Assembly (NCBI GenBank): GCA_018857735.1
Contig: JABMCL010001992.1
Location: 140,001-204,000 of the forward strand
From: Alviniconcha marisindica
Taxonomy: Eukaryota > Mollusca > Gastropoda > Provannidae
Reading direction: 5' to 3'
Length of the DNA stretch: 64,000 nucleotides
The position numbers and the translations under genes are program-made. Under the pieces are notes generated by a model. It worked only from the letters and a program-made list of their open reading frames with translations. It was not told the origin of the DNA and made no database searches. Below are positions 1 to 11,205 of the stretch, piece after piece (position 1 is the stretch's first letter; the number at the start of each line of letters is the position of its first letter).

Positions 1-210
1 ACTGATCCTTTCGGGTACCATCGCGTTGTGCAGTAGGCTGCATCATTACGGGCGTAGGGACAGTTGGATTTGCACCTTTAAACGAACTATGGCTTTCTGA
101 AGTATGTTGTGCCAACAGGTAGAATTAAGGTATCAAAATAAGAACTTGAAATCAGAGGCTTTGTTTTTATTTTCACTTCAGTAACCCAGTCTGATGGCGG
201 TTATCATGTT

Positions 211-216
211 AGACAC

Positions 217-249
<33 letters not shown>

Positions 250-376
250 GACAGAGAGAGAGAGACAAACAGACAGACAGAGAGAGACAGAGACAGACAG
301 AGAGAGAGAGAGAAAGGGGGGGAGAGAGGGAGGGAGGGAGAGAGAGAACTCGGAAACTTTAATACTCAAGGATAGT
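211..376 (+). repeat. AG/AGAC microsatellite with a dispersed-repeat flank
   Basis: An AGAC/AG/GGGA-rich tract (about 211-349) is followed by a unique-looking flank containing GAAACTTTAATACTCAAGGA. The same flank, also directly after a GA tract, occurs at 25181-25208. The microsatellite is therefore probably part of a dispersed element rather than a chance expansion. Confidence 0.8.
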
Positions 377-939
377 CTTTATCTTGTTTTGTTTTTGTGC
401 TGAACTTCAAGTATTAATAAGTTAGTGTGCATCGTGTGAGCGCTGAGAGCGTTTTAAATGTACATTATCTTATTATTAGTCATTCGGGAGGCTGCGGCTT
501 GCGCCACTACACGTACACACATCCAGTCTGGCTAATCGTCACTGACGAACCTCAGCAAGACATTTAGAAACAAAATCTTTTCTTTTTATATATTACCTGG
601 TCTCTTCTACGCGTTTGAGCAGCCTAGAAGTTTCCCCTGAAAGCTCACGCTATGCAAAGTAGTCTAATCCGCAGCCGTTGGACGTCGGCGAACTGCTCGG
701 CTACCTGTATTTCATCGACTGAGGTCATGCAACAACGTTTCAAGATTGCCTTGGCCTTTCTTGATCACCTTGGTGTGCCGTCATGCAGGAGGCGGACCAT
801 CACGGGGCAAAACCAGATATATTGTTGACACTTTGCATTTGTCCATGGAAGTATTGTCAACTGTCAACTCACAGTAGTTAACGGAGGTTTGAATCCTCAG
901 TAACTGTTGCTATCACTGTGCACGTCTGTCTGTGTGTCT
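377..939. other. Unassigned single-copy-looking DNA
   Basis: No convincing exon, element end or tandem array was seen. Open frames are short and show no recognisable protein similarity. Confidence 0.5.
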
Positions 940-949
940 GTGTACCCGG

Positions 950-1145
950 GTTTTGTCCTGACTGTGATTTCTGAACCGGGCAACCTTTTGTTATCAAACT
1001 TGTCATGGTGGTGCCATGGTGGTGTCATGGCGGTGTCATGCGATAAAAAAAGGGGGTTTCTGGTCGTCAGAGTCATAATTACTACTGTGAGGGCTCATAT
1101 ATTCAAAGTATGATTTTTTCGACTATAATTATCTTCTGAACTAAT
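950..1145 (+). repeat. Diverged copy of the ~180 bp TCAAGGTCA repeat family
   Basis: The order of landmarks matches the better copies at 2140-2840 and 49800-50580: a 'TATCAAACTTG' block, CATG-rich middle, 'GAGGGCTCATATA' and 'ATCTTCTGAACTAATGATT'. The copy is decayed and its edges are uncertain. Confidence 0.5.
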
Positions 1146-1147
1146 GA

Positions 1148-1850
1148 TTAGTAATTATTAATATAATGGATAGATCTTAAATAGCTGAAATCATTTTGTA
1201 AAACAGGACGTTGCGCAAAGCACACACCGTTGACACACAGACTGGCAAGCAGCAAATTCCAGACAGATGGAACCTTGAAACTGAACGAGCGCTCACCGCA
1301 AGATTTCAGATTACGTTTCGCAGTTTTAAAAGCTTCCTGCTTAAGGATCGAGGGATGCGTGACGTTTGATACGCCGTGCTGAGCGAAGCTGAAAGGTAAT
1401 AGTGGAGTGTACTGTCGAAGTGGCGATACGCAAAAGTTGCGATCTTGTACTCGCAGCGGCACGTTACAAGCAACCAGTGCAGTTCATTTAACAGTGATGT
1501 TCTATGATCTCGCTGACGTTCCTCAGAACAAGCCGTGCTGCACTGCTCTGAACCCTCTGCAGTCGACCCGTCTGTTCCGCAGGCAGACCGGCCAGGACTG
1601 AGTTGCAGTAATCAAGGCAGGAGGTTATCAAAGCGGCTAAAACGTCTTGCAAGTGCTTTTTTCAAATGGATGTAAGGCGTCTTAATTCAAGAAAAGAGGC
1701 GCGAAAAACGCTGCAAATTTGATCCTGCATGGAGAGAGTCTGGTCAATTTTAAATTCGAGGTATTTCACATATATTTTGAAGGGGATATTGCTACCCTCG
1801 GTGTCTGCCGAATGACTGTCTACCAGACTGAGACGAGATGATGCGCCAAC
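1148..1850 (-). mobile_element. LINE fragment, ORF2 C-terminal end
   Basis: Read on the minus strand in shifting frames, the sequence gives the usual post-palm landmarks of CR1/Jockey-like reverse transcriptases. In order these are a 'FKIDQTLSMQDQI' block, 'NSVLAGLP'-like codons, 'RLQRVQSSAARLVL', 'LHWL' and 'GERSFSFKVPSVWN'. Several frameshifts and at least one stop interrupt it, and the catalytic palm is absent. It is a dead 5'-truncated copy. The final open piece (1148-1462) runs past the normal end of the domain. Confidence 0.8.
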
Positions 1851-2139
1851 AGCTGTTACTTCCGTAGTTATTAATTTTTTTCATTTTGTTTTTCTCCAGT
1901 GTTCCACATGAGCTTATTGCTGTTTATTCAAAAGATGTCATCAATACATGTCTCAGTGCTTGGCTGGGCAGAGGTGGTGGATTTTGTGAGATGTCAGCTT
2001 CATCAGGTGGTGGTACTCCATACACACGGGGCTAGGAGCAGACACTGTGTCATCAACAATAACAGACTGATTGCGACAACGGACATATAATACAAACTAC
2101 TCAGGAGCAACACCCCGAACTCCGAAATTCACCTTTAAC

Positions 2140-2842
2140 CTTTCCAGAAGATTCTGTCGCGACTAAACGTGGTTTGATGGTAGATAATCATAAGCTGGAA
2201 TGTCATGGGAAAATATAATTTTTCTTTGTTCAAGATCAAGGTCAGAGCGAAGGTTTAAGATTCCGATTCATGTTTGTCCGAAAGGCATCTTCTGAACCGT
2301 AGAACCTTTTGTAGGTAAATCTAGTATCATGATGCATCATTATGATCCTGTATATCATGTGAAAAGGTTTTTTTGCTATCTTTAAAGTCAAGGTCATAAT
2401 GAGGGCTCAGGTAATCAAATTGTCTTGTGAAAAGAGTAGGTTTGCTGCGTTCAAGGTCAAGGTCACAGCAAAGGTTCAACATGATTAATGAATGTTCGTA
2501 TGGCGGCATCTTCGGAACCGCTAACCCTTGTTGTAACAAACGTTGGTATGGTCCTACACTGCCATCAACCGGACTACTTGCTATTTTCATTGTGAATGTC
2601 ACAGCATGGGCTGATATGATTAAAATATTACTGTCTTTACCATATCTAATGAACTGATGATTCTTACGCAACTAAGCTTATTTTGCAGGCATATTCTTCA
2701 TAACCCAGAGTGTTTTGTGAAAAGACGGGATTGTTATACTCAGAGTAGCGGTCACAGCGAAGATTCAAATAATCATCGAATGTTTGTCAATCCTATCTTT
2801 GACTTTCTCAATGAAAGTAATGTTTTAACAAATTGTTTTTAA
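2140..2842 (+). repeat. ~180 bp diverged tandem repeat family, about four copies
   Basis: Successive copies share 'ATCTTCTGAACC..TAGAACCTTTTGTA', 'GATGGTA..ATCATAAG', 'TGTTCAAG' and 'CAAGGTCA'. One unit carries TCAAGGTCAAGGTCAC at 2451-2466. The spacing is about 175-180 bp. The same family recurs at 950, 48960 and 49800 onward. Confidence 0.75.
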
Positions 2843-2947
2843 ATACGTATAGATTAAGTTTTAGTTTTTCTTAACGCTGTTCAATATTCAGCCTTTTATA
2901 ATTTTTTATATATTATATGAAGTGACGTTTTGTGTTTATATTATATG

Positions 2948-3048
2948 CTTACTTGCTTACTTACTTGCTTGCTTGCTTGCTTGCTTACTTACTTACTTAC
3001 TTGCTTACTTACTTGTTTGCTTGTTTGTTTGCTTGCTTACTTACTTGT
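2948..3048 (+). repeat. CTTA/CTTG tetranucleotide microsatellite
   Basis: Imperfect tandem TTAC and TTGC tetranucleotides. Such tails often end SINEs or LINEs, but no element body is clear to the left. Confidence 0.9.
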
Positions 3049-3059
3049 AACAAAACTAG

Positions 3060-3530
3060 TTTTGCTGATGTAGTATTGCTAACAGCTAGACCAAGTGCTA
3101 GCACAGTGGTATTACCTTATCAACAGACTACGAAAGGTTCAGAACGTAGCTGCAGGACTTATCCGCAAAGCTAAAAGTCCGTATCAACCCATCTTGCAGT
3201 CACTACACTGTCTGCCAATCAAAGCGCGAATACAGTGTGACGTTTCAACAGTTTGCTTCAATGTCCTTGCTTCAATGTCCTTCCAGTTTGCTTCAAAAGG
3301 CACTGGAAAGGCTCCGACATTCTGCATCTGTACACTCATTCTACGTCTGCGGCAGATACAGATACTTTCAACCTTTCCCGTTCTAGTTTCGAAATACTAG
3401 ATCAAATATCGTTCCCCCATACCAGTCCCTCTGTGTGGAATGATCTTCCTCACAGTCTTTGCCATTCTGAGTATTAAACGTCACTTAGACAGACAGGCCT
3501 TGAAAAAACACTCATGACTTTCAGAAACGC
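3060..3530 (+). mobile_element. LINE fragment, ORF2 C-terminal end
   Basis: The plus strand encodes 'RLRKVQNVAAGLIRK', 'LQSLHCLPIKARIQ', a shifted 'SSFEILDQISFPHTSPSVWN' and a final 'IKRHLDRQALKKHS' before a stop. These are the thumb and connection end of a CR1/L2-like reverse transcriptase. The coding frame changes at least twice. Everything upstream of the thumb is missing. Confidence 0.85.
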
Positions 3531-3540
3531 TTCTAATCTT

Positions 3541-3654
3541 CCCCCCCCCCCCCCCCCCCCCCCCTGTCGTATCTTCCTCTCTGTAAATAATATTGTGCGT
3601 GTATGTGTATGGGTGGGTGTAGGGGGTCTTTGCCGCGCAGATGGACAGACATTG

Positions 3655-3712
<58 letters not shown>

Positions 3713-3713
3713 T
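3541..3713 (+). repeat. Poly-C run and (GT)n tract
   Basis: A 24-base poly-C at 3541-3564 is followed, after about 90 bp, by an almost pure GT tract at 3654-3711. Confidence 0.95.
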
Positions 3714-3837
3714 GTGACGTTACGATACGTCTTTAGAAGATTGCTTTAAAGTAAATCAGCAATGGGAACAAAACAAAGAGGGCAATTTTTTTATAGACTG
3801 CAGAGCGACAAAGAATGCCATGCTACCTCTAGGCTAC

Positions 3838-3904
3838 AACTCTCTATCTCTGTCTCTGTCTGCCTCTGTTTCTGTCTCCGTCTCTGTCTGTCTGTCCCTG
3901 TTTC

Positions 3905-3956
<52 letters not shown>
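3838..3956 (+). repeat. TCTG-rich tract running into (GT)n
   Basis: Imperfect TCTG/TCTC units pass into a GT tract at about 3908-3956. Confidence 0.9.
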
Positions 3957-3957
<1 letters not shown>

Positions 3958-4007
3958 GCTGGCATTGCGTTAATAAGATTGTCACATTGTTCAATTTAAC
4001 TTTATTA

Positions 4008-4077
4008 TTAACATGAATGAAATGTCACGAAAACAAATTCCTGTGTACATTTAAATATCACTGGTGAATCAATATCC

Positions 4078-4138
<61 letters not shown>

Positions 4139-4145
4139 TCCTCCC

Positions 4146-4181
<36 letters not shown>
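4008..4181 (-). repeat. Dispersed repeat abutting (CT)n and 35-base poly-C
   Basis: The block around 4015-4065 is the reverse complement of sequence at about 32945-32997; both share 'ATTTAAATGTACACAGGAAT'-type codelessness and the 'TTCATT' end. Both sit directly beside a GA/CT tract (here 4080-4135). Poly-C follows at 4147-4181. Confidence 0.7.
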
Positions 4182-4832
4182 ATCCGGTCTGTTGCACACT
4201 TTCTCGTCAGATTCCAAAGGCAAAGGCTGGGAAACACACCTCTGTAACGTATAGGTCTTACAAACATTTTGATGCAGGTAGTTTTCTCTGTGATTTAAGT
4301 AACACTTTATTTGATGCAATATGTGGACTTAGTGACCCAGATGAAGCCCTGACCCATTTCTATAAATTGTTCTTACTGGTCTACGACAAGCATGTCCCTA
4401 TTCAGAGACAGCTTTTAAAAAAATAGGTCGTTGCCTCCCTGGCTCACAGCTGACATTCGACAGGCTATGAAACAAAGGGACCGATTTAAGAAGGAGAAAA
4501 ACTACCCTGAATTTAAAAAGCAAAGAAGACATGTGAAATATGTTTAGCCAGGCAGGAATAAAAGACATATTTTGAGAAAATTTTGTCCAACCAAACTGAC
4601 AACACTTGTTTGGTTCGGAAAGCTCTGAATGCTCTTACCAAAAATACATTCTCCTGTAAACAGAATATACCAAGTACTATTACCGCGGAGGTATTTAATG
4701 ATCACCTTTTGTCTCTAGCACAAACATTAACTAAAACGCTTCAGGGGGGATGAAAAGTGCCAATGTTCCGATGAGCTGAAAACAATTTGCACAAAAAGGG
4801 TTAAATTTAATGACACTTTCATCATCCCTGAA

Positions 4833-5315
4833 ATGACAGCTTATGAATATGTTTCGAGTGTTGGTAGCAAAAACACCTCTGGTTGTGATGGAATTAGTAA
4901 TAAAATTATTATGCTTTCTTTACCATACATTGTTCAACACCTGACACATGTTTATAATTTATGTATCAACCACAACTGTTTTCCTTCAGACTTGAAAACA
5001 GCAAAAGTAGTTCCTCTCCCAAAAGCGAACGATTTAACTGTCATCAATGAGTACCGTCCCATTTCTGTTTTGTCTTCAATCTCTAAGCCCTTGGAGTAGC
5101 ACGTGCATAAGCACCTGCTCAAATATCTTGACAGATTCAACCTAATCCATACACATCAGTCAGGATTTCGACCACAACACTCATGTCAGTCAGCACTTAT
5201 CTGTCTTGTTTTAGTTTTAGACAGGCTACTATCCTTCATAAATGACTCAAAGTTGAATGGTGTTGTGTTTTTAGATATCAAAAAAGCCTTTGACCTTATA
5301 GACCATCAGATTTGA
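4833..5315 (+). pseudogene. LINE reverse transcriptase, N-terminal half (broken)
   Basis: The frame encodes the fingers and first palm motif: 'TSGCDGISNKII', 'LKTAKVVPLPK', 'NEYRPISVLSSISK', 'QSGFRPQHSCQSAL' and 'GVVFLDIKKAFDLIDH' (the first catalytic Asp). An in-frame TAG at 5097-5099 splits it after 'SKPLE'. A stop at 5313-5315 ends the frame after 'DHQI'. The next part of the domain continues in another frame from 5362. Confidence 0.85.
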
Positions 5316-5361
5316 TTGAAAACGTATCGGTTAAGCGACAATGCCATTTAGTTTCTTTTAA

Positions 5362-6354
5362 TCATATATTAGCCAAAGAAAACAGAAAGTATTTGTTGCT
5401 GGACAGTATTCACCTGAGGGCTCTGTCGAAGTTGGAGTTCCACAGGGGTCTGTTCTTGGACCTCTTCTCTTCAGTATTTACATAAATGACCTCCCGTTGA
5501 GTATTTCATCCACTGAAGTTGATTGTGACATGTTTGCTGATGATTCGTCTCTTTCTGCTTCTGGAAATAATATAGTTGCTATAAATACTGAGCTGCAGCC
5601 AAGTATCCAAGAAGTAACTGAATGGTGTTCTGCGAATGCAATATTGCCCAACCCAGAGAAAACTAAAAGTATAGTAGTAGCCACGCGTCAAAAGCATCAG
5701 CGTGGTATACCTCCTCTTCGTCTCATGTTGAATTCACAGGCAATAGAGCAGGTTTCAGAACATCGTCACCTTGGTGTTATTCTTGATAACCAACTTAAAT
5801 GGCAAGCTCATATTAACAGTATTACTAACGCTGTTGCTAAAAATGTGTATTTGCTCTCTCGCCTCAGACACTTTTGCAACAGTGAAGCTTGTAATACGTT
5901 ATTTCACGCTCACATTATGTCCAGAATTAATTATGTCTCTAATGTATTCGATGGTTGCAGTGATATACATATCAAAAAACTGAAAGCTGTACTCAAACGT
6001 GCAGTCAAAGTTCTTTGTGCTGCTTCGCCAATGCTAACTGGACGAGGACACATTTCATATGGTCCATTACCTTTAAAAGAGCATCTTCAGTGTAATAAAT
6101 GTGTCTTAGTGCACAAAGTTATCCATAACAAATCACCCCAATATCTGAGACAGCTTGTCCACACTGGAGCGTGCAACGACCATAGTTCACGGAACAGTAT
6201 TCTTATTTTGCCCAAATCAAGAATTGACATTTATAAGATGAGTTTTGCTTATTCTAGATCCTTTTGTTGGAATGCGCTACCTAGAAGTCTTAAAATAGCA
6301 TGCTCAGTGAGCACATTCAGATCTAAAGCTCTTCAACATTTTCGTATTGAATGA
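5362..6354 (+). pseudogene. LINE reverse transcriptase, C-terminal half
   Basis: One frame is open from 5362 to the TGA at 6352-6354. It carries 'GVPQGSVLGPLLFSIYINDL', the catalytic box FADD at 5533-5544 (the group's usual box is YADD or FADD), 'NPEKTKSIVV', 'HLGVILDNQLKWQAHI' and a thumb ending 'FCWNALPRSLK'. Both Asp residues of the second catalytic box are intact. The first ATG (5497) lies just inside the domain and is not a meaningful start; the open frame is the surviving 3' part of ORF2. Confidence 0.85.
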
Positions 6355-6705
6355 AACATATACGTTTTCAATTTTGAACCGTACAGTATTTGGTTTCCTA
6401 ATGTTTGATACACCTGGCATTTTATGCGTTTATGTATAAGTGTGTGCGTACGCCCAAGCGTGTGCGTGCAATTTTGTTTTAAATGTATGAATATATTTTC
6501 CTTGGATGGCGAGGTATATTTCTTGTCTTGATTGTATACCAGCTCTGTGCTAAGTATACAAAATATTGATTTAAATGGTGTTTTATTCCTTTTATTTTTC
6601 CAATTTCTGTTCATAGTATCAGCGATAGTAGCGGTAGTATATTGTTATCATCTCAGTGCTATTAGAATATGCACTGCCACATGAATGCCATATATATGTA
6701 TGTGT

Positions 6706-6707
6706 GT

Positions 6708-6771
<64 letters not shown>

Positions 6772-6979
6772 GTGCATACATGTGTGTATATGTATATATT
6801 CCTTCTATATCTTTTACTTATTAATTTGTTTTTGTTGTTGTTGTAGTGGTGTGCGTTTTTTGTTTTTTGTTTTGTTTTTTAATTTCATGTAGTATCCGTT
6901 TCCTTTTCCTTGTTGTTATTGTCGTTTTCTACAGCTATCCATCCCTTCCCCTGCTCTTTCTGTAAAAAAAGAAATGTGT

Positions 6980-7010
<31 letters not shown>

Positions 7011-7019
7011 GGGGGGGGA

Positions 7020-7085
<66 letters not shown>

Positions 7086-7100
7086 CGCGCGCGCGTGTGT
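6706..7100 (+). repeat. GT tracts, poly-G and GC tract in the LINE 3' region
   Basis: GT tract at about 6706-6767, 25-base poly-G at 6994-7018, then GT running into GC alternation at 7021-7096. The purine-pyrimidine alternation is prone to Z-DNA. Confidence 0.9.
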
Positions 7101-7366
7101 TTGTAATTGAGTTTTAGACTTTTTCGCTCCCGTTGTTTTTCACTGCTATTTTTTTTTCTTTTCCATTTCCATTGCAGTCGCTGTCTCGTTTTATATGTAT
7201 TGATGTTATTATTATTATTATTGATGCTGTATTTGTCTACAGCCTTCTGTCATAATATTTTACTGTGAATGTCTTGGTTATTAGTAGTACTGTAGTAACG
7301 GCAGATACGTGAGTCGGCCTTTGTGCTAATATCTTCACCGTTGAGAAATAAGGTTCAAGCAATCAA

Positions 7367-7533
7367 TCAATAATAATAATAATGTACATTTATCATGCGC
7401 TCATCAACGCCCTGGGCGCTCACATGATACATACTAACCTAAATATGATATTCTATACACATGTAGAGTATAGTCCTACCAAAACAATTTACATAAAGTA
7501 TTATTTAAAAATATATTAAACACACACACACAC

Positions 7534-7594
<61 letters not shown>

Positions 7595-7595
7595 T
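7367..7595 (+). mobile_element. SINE-like element with internal CA tract
   Basis: It starts with an AAT repeat, then 'TGTACATTTATCATGCGCTC'. A CA tract (about 7521-7592) begins about 150 bp further on. Head-then-CA order matches 24430-24645 and 49216-49760. Only the head is well preserved here. Confidence 0.55.
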
Positions 7596-7631
7596 TACTG
7601 TAGCAGAAACTGTAGCAATCAATCAGTCAAT

Positions 7632-7639
<8 letters not shown>

Positions 7640-7683
<44 letters not shown>

Positions 7684-7701
7684 CCCCCCCCCCCCCCCCC
7701 C
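7640..7701 (+). repeat. (TC)n tract and poly-C
   Basis: TC tract at about 7640-7680, then a 19-base poly-C at 7683-7701. Confidence 0.95.
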
Positions 7702-7799
7702 GCCTTACCCAAACCATATAGCATATATACATTCTATTTGTTTGATATCCCTTTTGCTTTTGTGTTTGTTTTGTACTTTTCGCTTAGCGTTTTTGCTTC

Positions 7800-8925
7800 C
7801 CCTCTATGGGTCATTAGTGCAGTTGTAAAAGACCATTCACCAGCAATACCTCATTTGGTATGGCGGTCATTAGTGCTATTTTAAAAGACTTCCCAAGCTC
7901 AGCACATAATTATGTTATCGAGGTCATTAGTGCTATTGTAAAAGATATTTCACCAAAAAGACAACACATAATTTCATAATATATGGTTTAAACAAAATTT
8001 TATTCATTCATCGTAATCATAAGCTCAACAAATAAGTACAGGAAACACAAAAGCAATATACCTGTTTGAGTGTTACCTATAGATAAAATGATAATCACAC
8101 AGACATTTACGATGGCAAGATGGCAAATTGTTGTCAAAAGTCAGAGGCAACAAAACCAACAAAGACCAACACATAATTTCATAATATATGCTATGCTGAA
8201 TGCATCTCTGATGTGAAGACCTGGGTGGCAGGAAACAAACTGAAGCAGAATGACGACAGGACAGAGGCTCTCCTCATGAAGTCAAATAGAACCATTTCTC
8301 AGATGACCTTTTGCCAGCAACTGCAATTTGTTATCATCACAGGCCATTGCTGTTATTGTAAAATACCAGCAACTGTATTATGTTGTCATTTAAAAAAAAA
8401 AAAAAAAAACAACAAAAAAAAACGGCAACTACAATGTGTTATATAGGCCATGAGTGCTAATTTAAAACACTTTTCACCCGCAACTACAATGTGTTATATA
8501 GGTCATGAGTGCTGATCTAAAACATTTTTCACCGGCAACTACAATGTGTTATATAGGTCATGAGTGCTGATCTAAAACACTTTTCACCGGCAACTACAAT
8601 GTGTTATATAGGTCATGAGTGCTGATCTAAAACACTTTTCACCGGCAACTACAATGTGTTATATAAGTCATGAGTGCTGATCTAAAACACTTTTCACCGG
8701 CAACTACAATGTGTTATATAGATCATTAATGCTATTGTAAAAGACCTTTCGCCAACTTCAACTAATAAAATTATGTTATAGGTCTGTAGTGTTATACCTC
8801 TCACCATTAACAGCACATATACGATGTAGGTCATTCGTTGTTCCTAAAGACCTTTCCCTGGCAACAACATGTGTGCTGTGTAGGTCATTATGATAACTGA
8901 GATAATCTAAAACATTTTTTTATTT
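7800..8925 (+). repeat. 55-bp tandem repeat, homogeneous core with decayed flanks
   Basis: The core at about 8423-8725 has five to six nearly identical 55-bp units ('GGCAACTACAATGTGTTATA' start). Landmarks 'GGTCATTAGTGCTATTGTAA' and 'AAGAC' recur in decayed copies out to 7810 and 8900. The array looks old at the edges and recently homogenised in the middle. A poly-A stretch lies near 8390-8420. Confidence 0.85.
8190..8340 (+). mobile_element. Short LINE RT fragment inside the 55-bp array
   Basis: One frame reads 'CISDVKTWVAGNKLKQNDDR' and continues 'TEALLMKSNRT'. This is the segment just after the catalytic palm in L2/CR1-like reverse transcriptases, normally 'V..WM..NKLKLN.DKTE.L'. Only about 35-45 codons survive. 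Confidence 0.8.
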
Positions 8926-9640
8926 TTTTATTTTTACTATGGCTCTTTGAGTAGTGCTCTATCTCTCTGTTACTACAAACATGTTCTGAGGTAAGTTTCC
9001 ATTCTGGTCTTTGCTAGAGGATAAAATAAACAATGCTGGAGTGTTGGCAGATCAATAGGTGGTCTTAAAATAGCCGCGTGTATTATATTTCTTTTCCTCA
9101 TTTGTAGACGTCAGGTTTCTAGGCAGCACAGACAGAAGCACATCCATGCATATTTGTCAGTGTCGGTAATCACGCTTTGTTAGTTTTTCGAAGCAGGAGT
9201 TCATTGCAGAGGTGTACACCGTTCCAGCCTAATGTCTTATAACATTAGCATATCTTCAGAAAGTATTTTAATTAAGTGTGAAACAAATCTGTCCTTTCTG
9301 CTGAATGTTCACAGACTGTTTAACGAAACAAGATCTAGTAATAGAAGCCAATAATTATATACTAGGTCAGGATCTATAATTGAGGCATATACACAATATT
9401 GTTTTAGAATAACAATCTTGCATGTGGGTAGCCACATATACTTTGATCAAAGAAAATCAATAAAAGAAGCCTACAAGCCGTACTGCTTCAGGATGTGTGC
9501 ATTAATCTCAAATGTAAGCAGGAATGTAACGTTTGTGTGAATGCCAGTATGAATCACCACCATTACATCGGTATCCGTTCCACCCACGTGTTAGTATGTA
9601 AACATTCCGGTCATTTTGTCAAAAGTGCAGGTGGCAGGTG
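8926..9640. other. Unassigned AT-rich DNA
   Basis: No array, RT relic or exon was recognised; only short poly-T stretches near 8920. Confidence 0.5.
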
Positions 9641-10179
9641 ACAGCTAAACACGCATGCACCCTACGTATGTGGCTTTGCATAATGGTGTACACAGATGGC
9701 GCCGAGATGGCATCAGTTTCACTTGGCGCCAGCCAGCCATGTAACAACCAAACAGCGCTGTGCATGCACGACTTCGGTGGATATTCAAAGCGCGCAATAA
9801 AGAGCGACTACACCCCACCCCCTCCGTGATCTCCAGTCGCCCCACCTGCCCCTTCCCCCCCCCCCCCCCCCCCCTCCCACACACACACATATTCAGGTTA
9901 AAATGACAGTGCCTTCCTCCTGAGACACCACCCCCCACCCCCACCCCCTCCAGAATAAAGCGGATCATGTCATCTCCACTGGCTAGGGCCTGGGACGGGT
10001 GTCCACGGTGAAAAGAGAGGAGTCGGACTTCCCCGACACGACATATTATCGGAAACGGGCGCCATCGGCCTGCTGGGCTTTCAGATGGCCATCTTCGCCT
10101 GTTTGCTATCACGTCTGAGCCAGCACCTCTCCAGGCCCGACCGTTGTGTGGCCGTGCTGATGCCGGGATCTTTAGCCCA
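9641..10179. other. GC-rich block with poly-C, no recognised gene
   Basis: Base composition rises sharply and a 20-base poly-C sits at 9855-9874. A 155-codon minus-strand open frame spans it, but it reads through the poly-C and shows no domain. I treat it as non-coding. Confidence 0.5.
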
Positions 10180-10350
10180 TCGGGCAGCCGTCACTTCAGT
10201 GTGACCAGTATGTGTTCCTGAACCCCTCGGGCAGCGGTCACTTTAGTGTGACCAGTTTTTGTTTTTGAACCACTCGAGCAGCCGTCACTTCAGTGTGACC
10301 GGTTTGTGTTTTTGAACCACTCGAGCAGCCGTCACTTCAATGTGTCTAGT
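10180..10350 (+). repeat. 47-bp tandem repeat, about 3.5 copies
   Basis: Units begin 'TCGGGCAGCCGTCACTTCAG' or 'TCGAGCAGCCGTCACTTCA' and are spaced 47 bp apart from 10180. Confidence 0.9.
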
Positions 10351-10897
10351 TTCCCAGTCTGTCGTTCTCCATAAAGTCGTCAGCCGTTCTGGACATCATC
10401 ACTCTAAACTTGATTACCTTCGTGCGTGGTCGAATACAAAAGTATAACTAAGCCCGTTTCTCAGCGACAGAAACTGTGTCTGTGATTTAAGATCAACAGG
10501 CTTGATTGTAATGCCCAGAGATTGTCATCCAAGGGCCCCGATAGTTATCAAGGTTAGTGTCTCTTTTAGATATATATCCAAGTGACTGTCGTCCTTGACC
10601 GCTTCTGTGTAATGCTCTGCTCACGTTAACTGTGCTCTGCAGCTCCACAGTAAACTGAGGTCAGTGAGTCTTCACGCAGACCAGCTGCACTAGGCTACAA
10701 AGTCATTGGGGTACTGTGCACGCAGAAATGATCCCCTTTGCCGAGAACCCAGGCCTGTCAAAGGTTCTCTTTTTGATTCCTGGAACAGATCAGATTTATA
10801 GCCATGTATGCCTCACTCACTGTCAGGATATGTATCTGTTCTAATTTTTATCTTCCTAATCCATTGAACTTCATAAATAAAATCAGTCAGCAAACGA
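10351..10897. other. Unassigned DNA
   Basis: No recognisable coding, array or element sequence. Confidence 0.5.
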
Positions 10898-11205
10898 CCG
10901 AGCCGGTTTGGCCTAGCGGTAAGGCGTTAGGCTGGAAAGCCGTAGGACCTCGGTTCGATACCGCTTCGGCTCTCCATTCTCTTCAAAAAGGTTGTGGTTT
11001 GTGGACACTTGTGACTTTGTCCATCACTTCCTACTGAAACATTAAAATGGCTCTCATCGCTGCCCATCTTAATGCAGGAATCATTCTGGTGGTGACAGTG
11101 TAGCGATAGGTATATAATCTCCCTCTTCCTCCCCCTCTTCTCCCCGTCCCTAATGAGCCTTATGGTTTCTGTGGACGTTAAGCACCATGTTTACTTACTT
11201 AAAAA
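10898..11205 (+). mobile_element. tRNA-derived SINE (serine-like head)
   Basis: The head at 10898-10972 has a pairing acceptor stem (GAGCCGG with CGGCTC), an A box (TGGCCTAGCGG) and a B box (GGTTCGATACC), the two internal RNA polymerase III promoter elements. The anticodon arm is distorted. A tRNA-unrelated body follows. The end 'GACGTTAAGCACCATG' plus an ACTT repeat at 11192-11205 is the tail style of molluscan SINEs. The long tRNA-unrelated body argues against a functional tRNA gene. Confidence 0.8.

Larger units (their letters stand above)
4190..7372 (+). mobile_element. LINE, 5'-truncated, degenerate RT plus 3' region
   Basis: This is the longest plus-strand LINE in the window. It opens with an endonuclease-RT linker near 4270-4540 ('DPDEALTHFYKLF', and a shifted 'WLTADIRQAMKQRDRFKKE'). 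The RT domain (4833-6354) follows, then a long 3' region with GT and poly-G tracts. It ends near 7321-7372 at 'GAGAAATAAGGTTCAAGCAA' and a TAA repeat. It resembles Jockey/CR1-type elements by motif order, but the clade cannot be fixed by eye. No endonuclease domain is seen, so it is 5'-truncated. Confidence 0.85.

Noticed and set aside
5497..6354. Host gene starting at ATG 5497
   Set aside because: The frame is the C-terminal half of a LINE RT and continues upstream without ATG to 5362.
9645..10112. 155-codon minus-strand ORF
   Set aside because: Crosses a poly-C run and part of the frame is Gly-rich low complexity; no domain.
10898..10972. Functional tRNA-Ser gene
   Set aside because: A and B boxes are good, but the anticodon arm does not pair properly and a SINE body with a typical tail follows.
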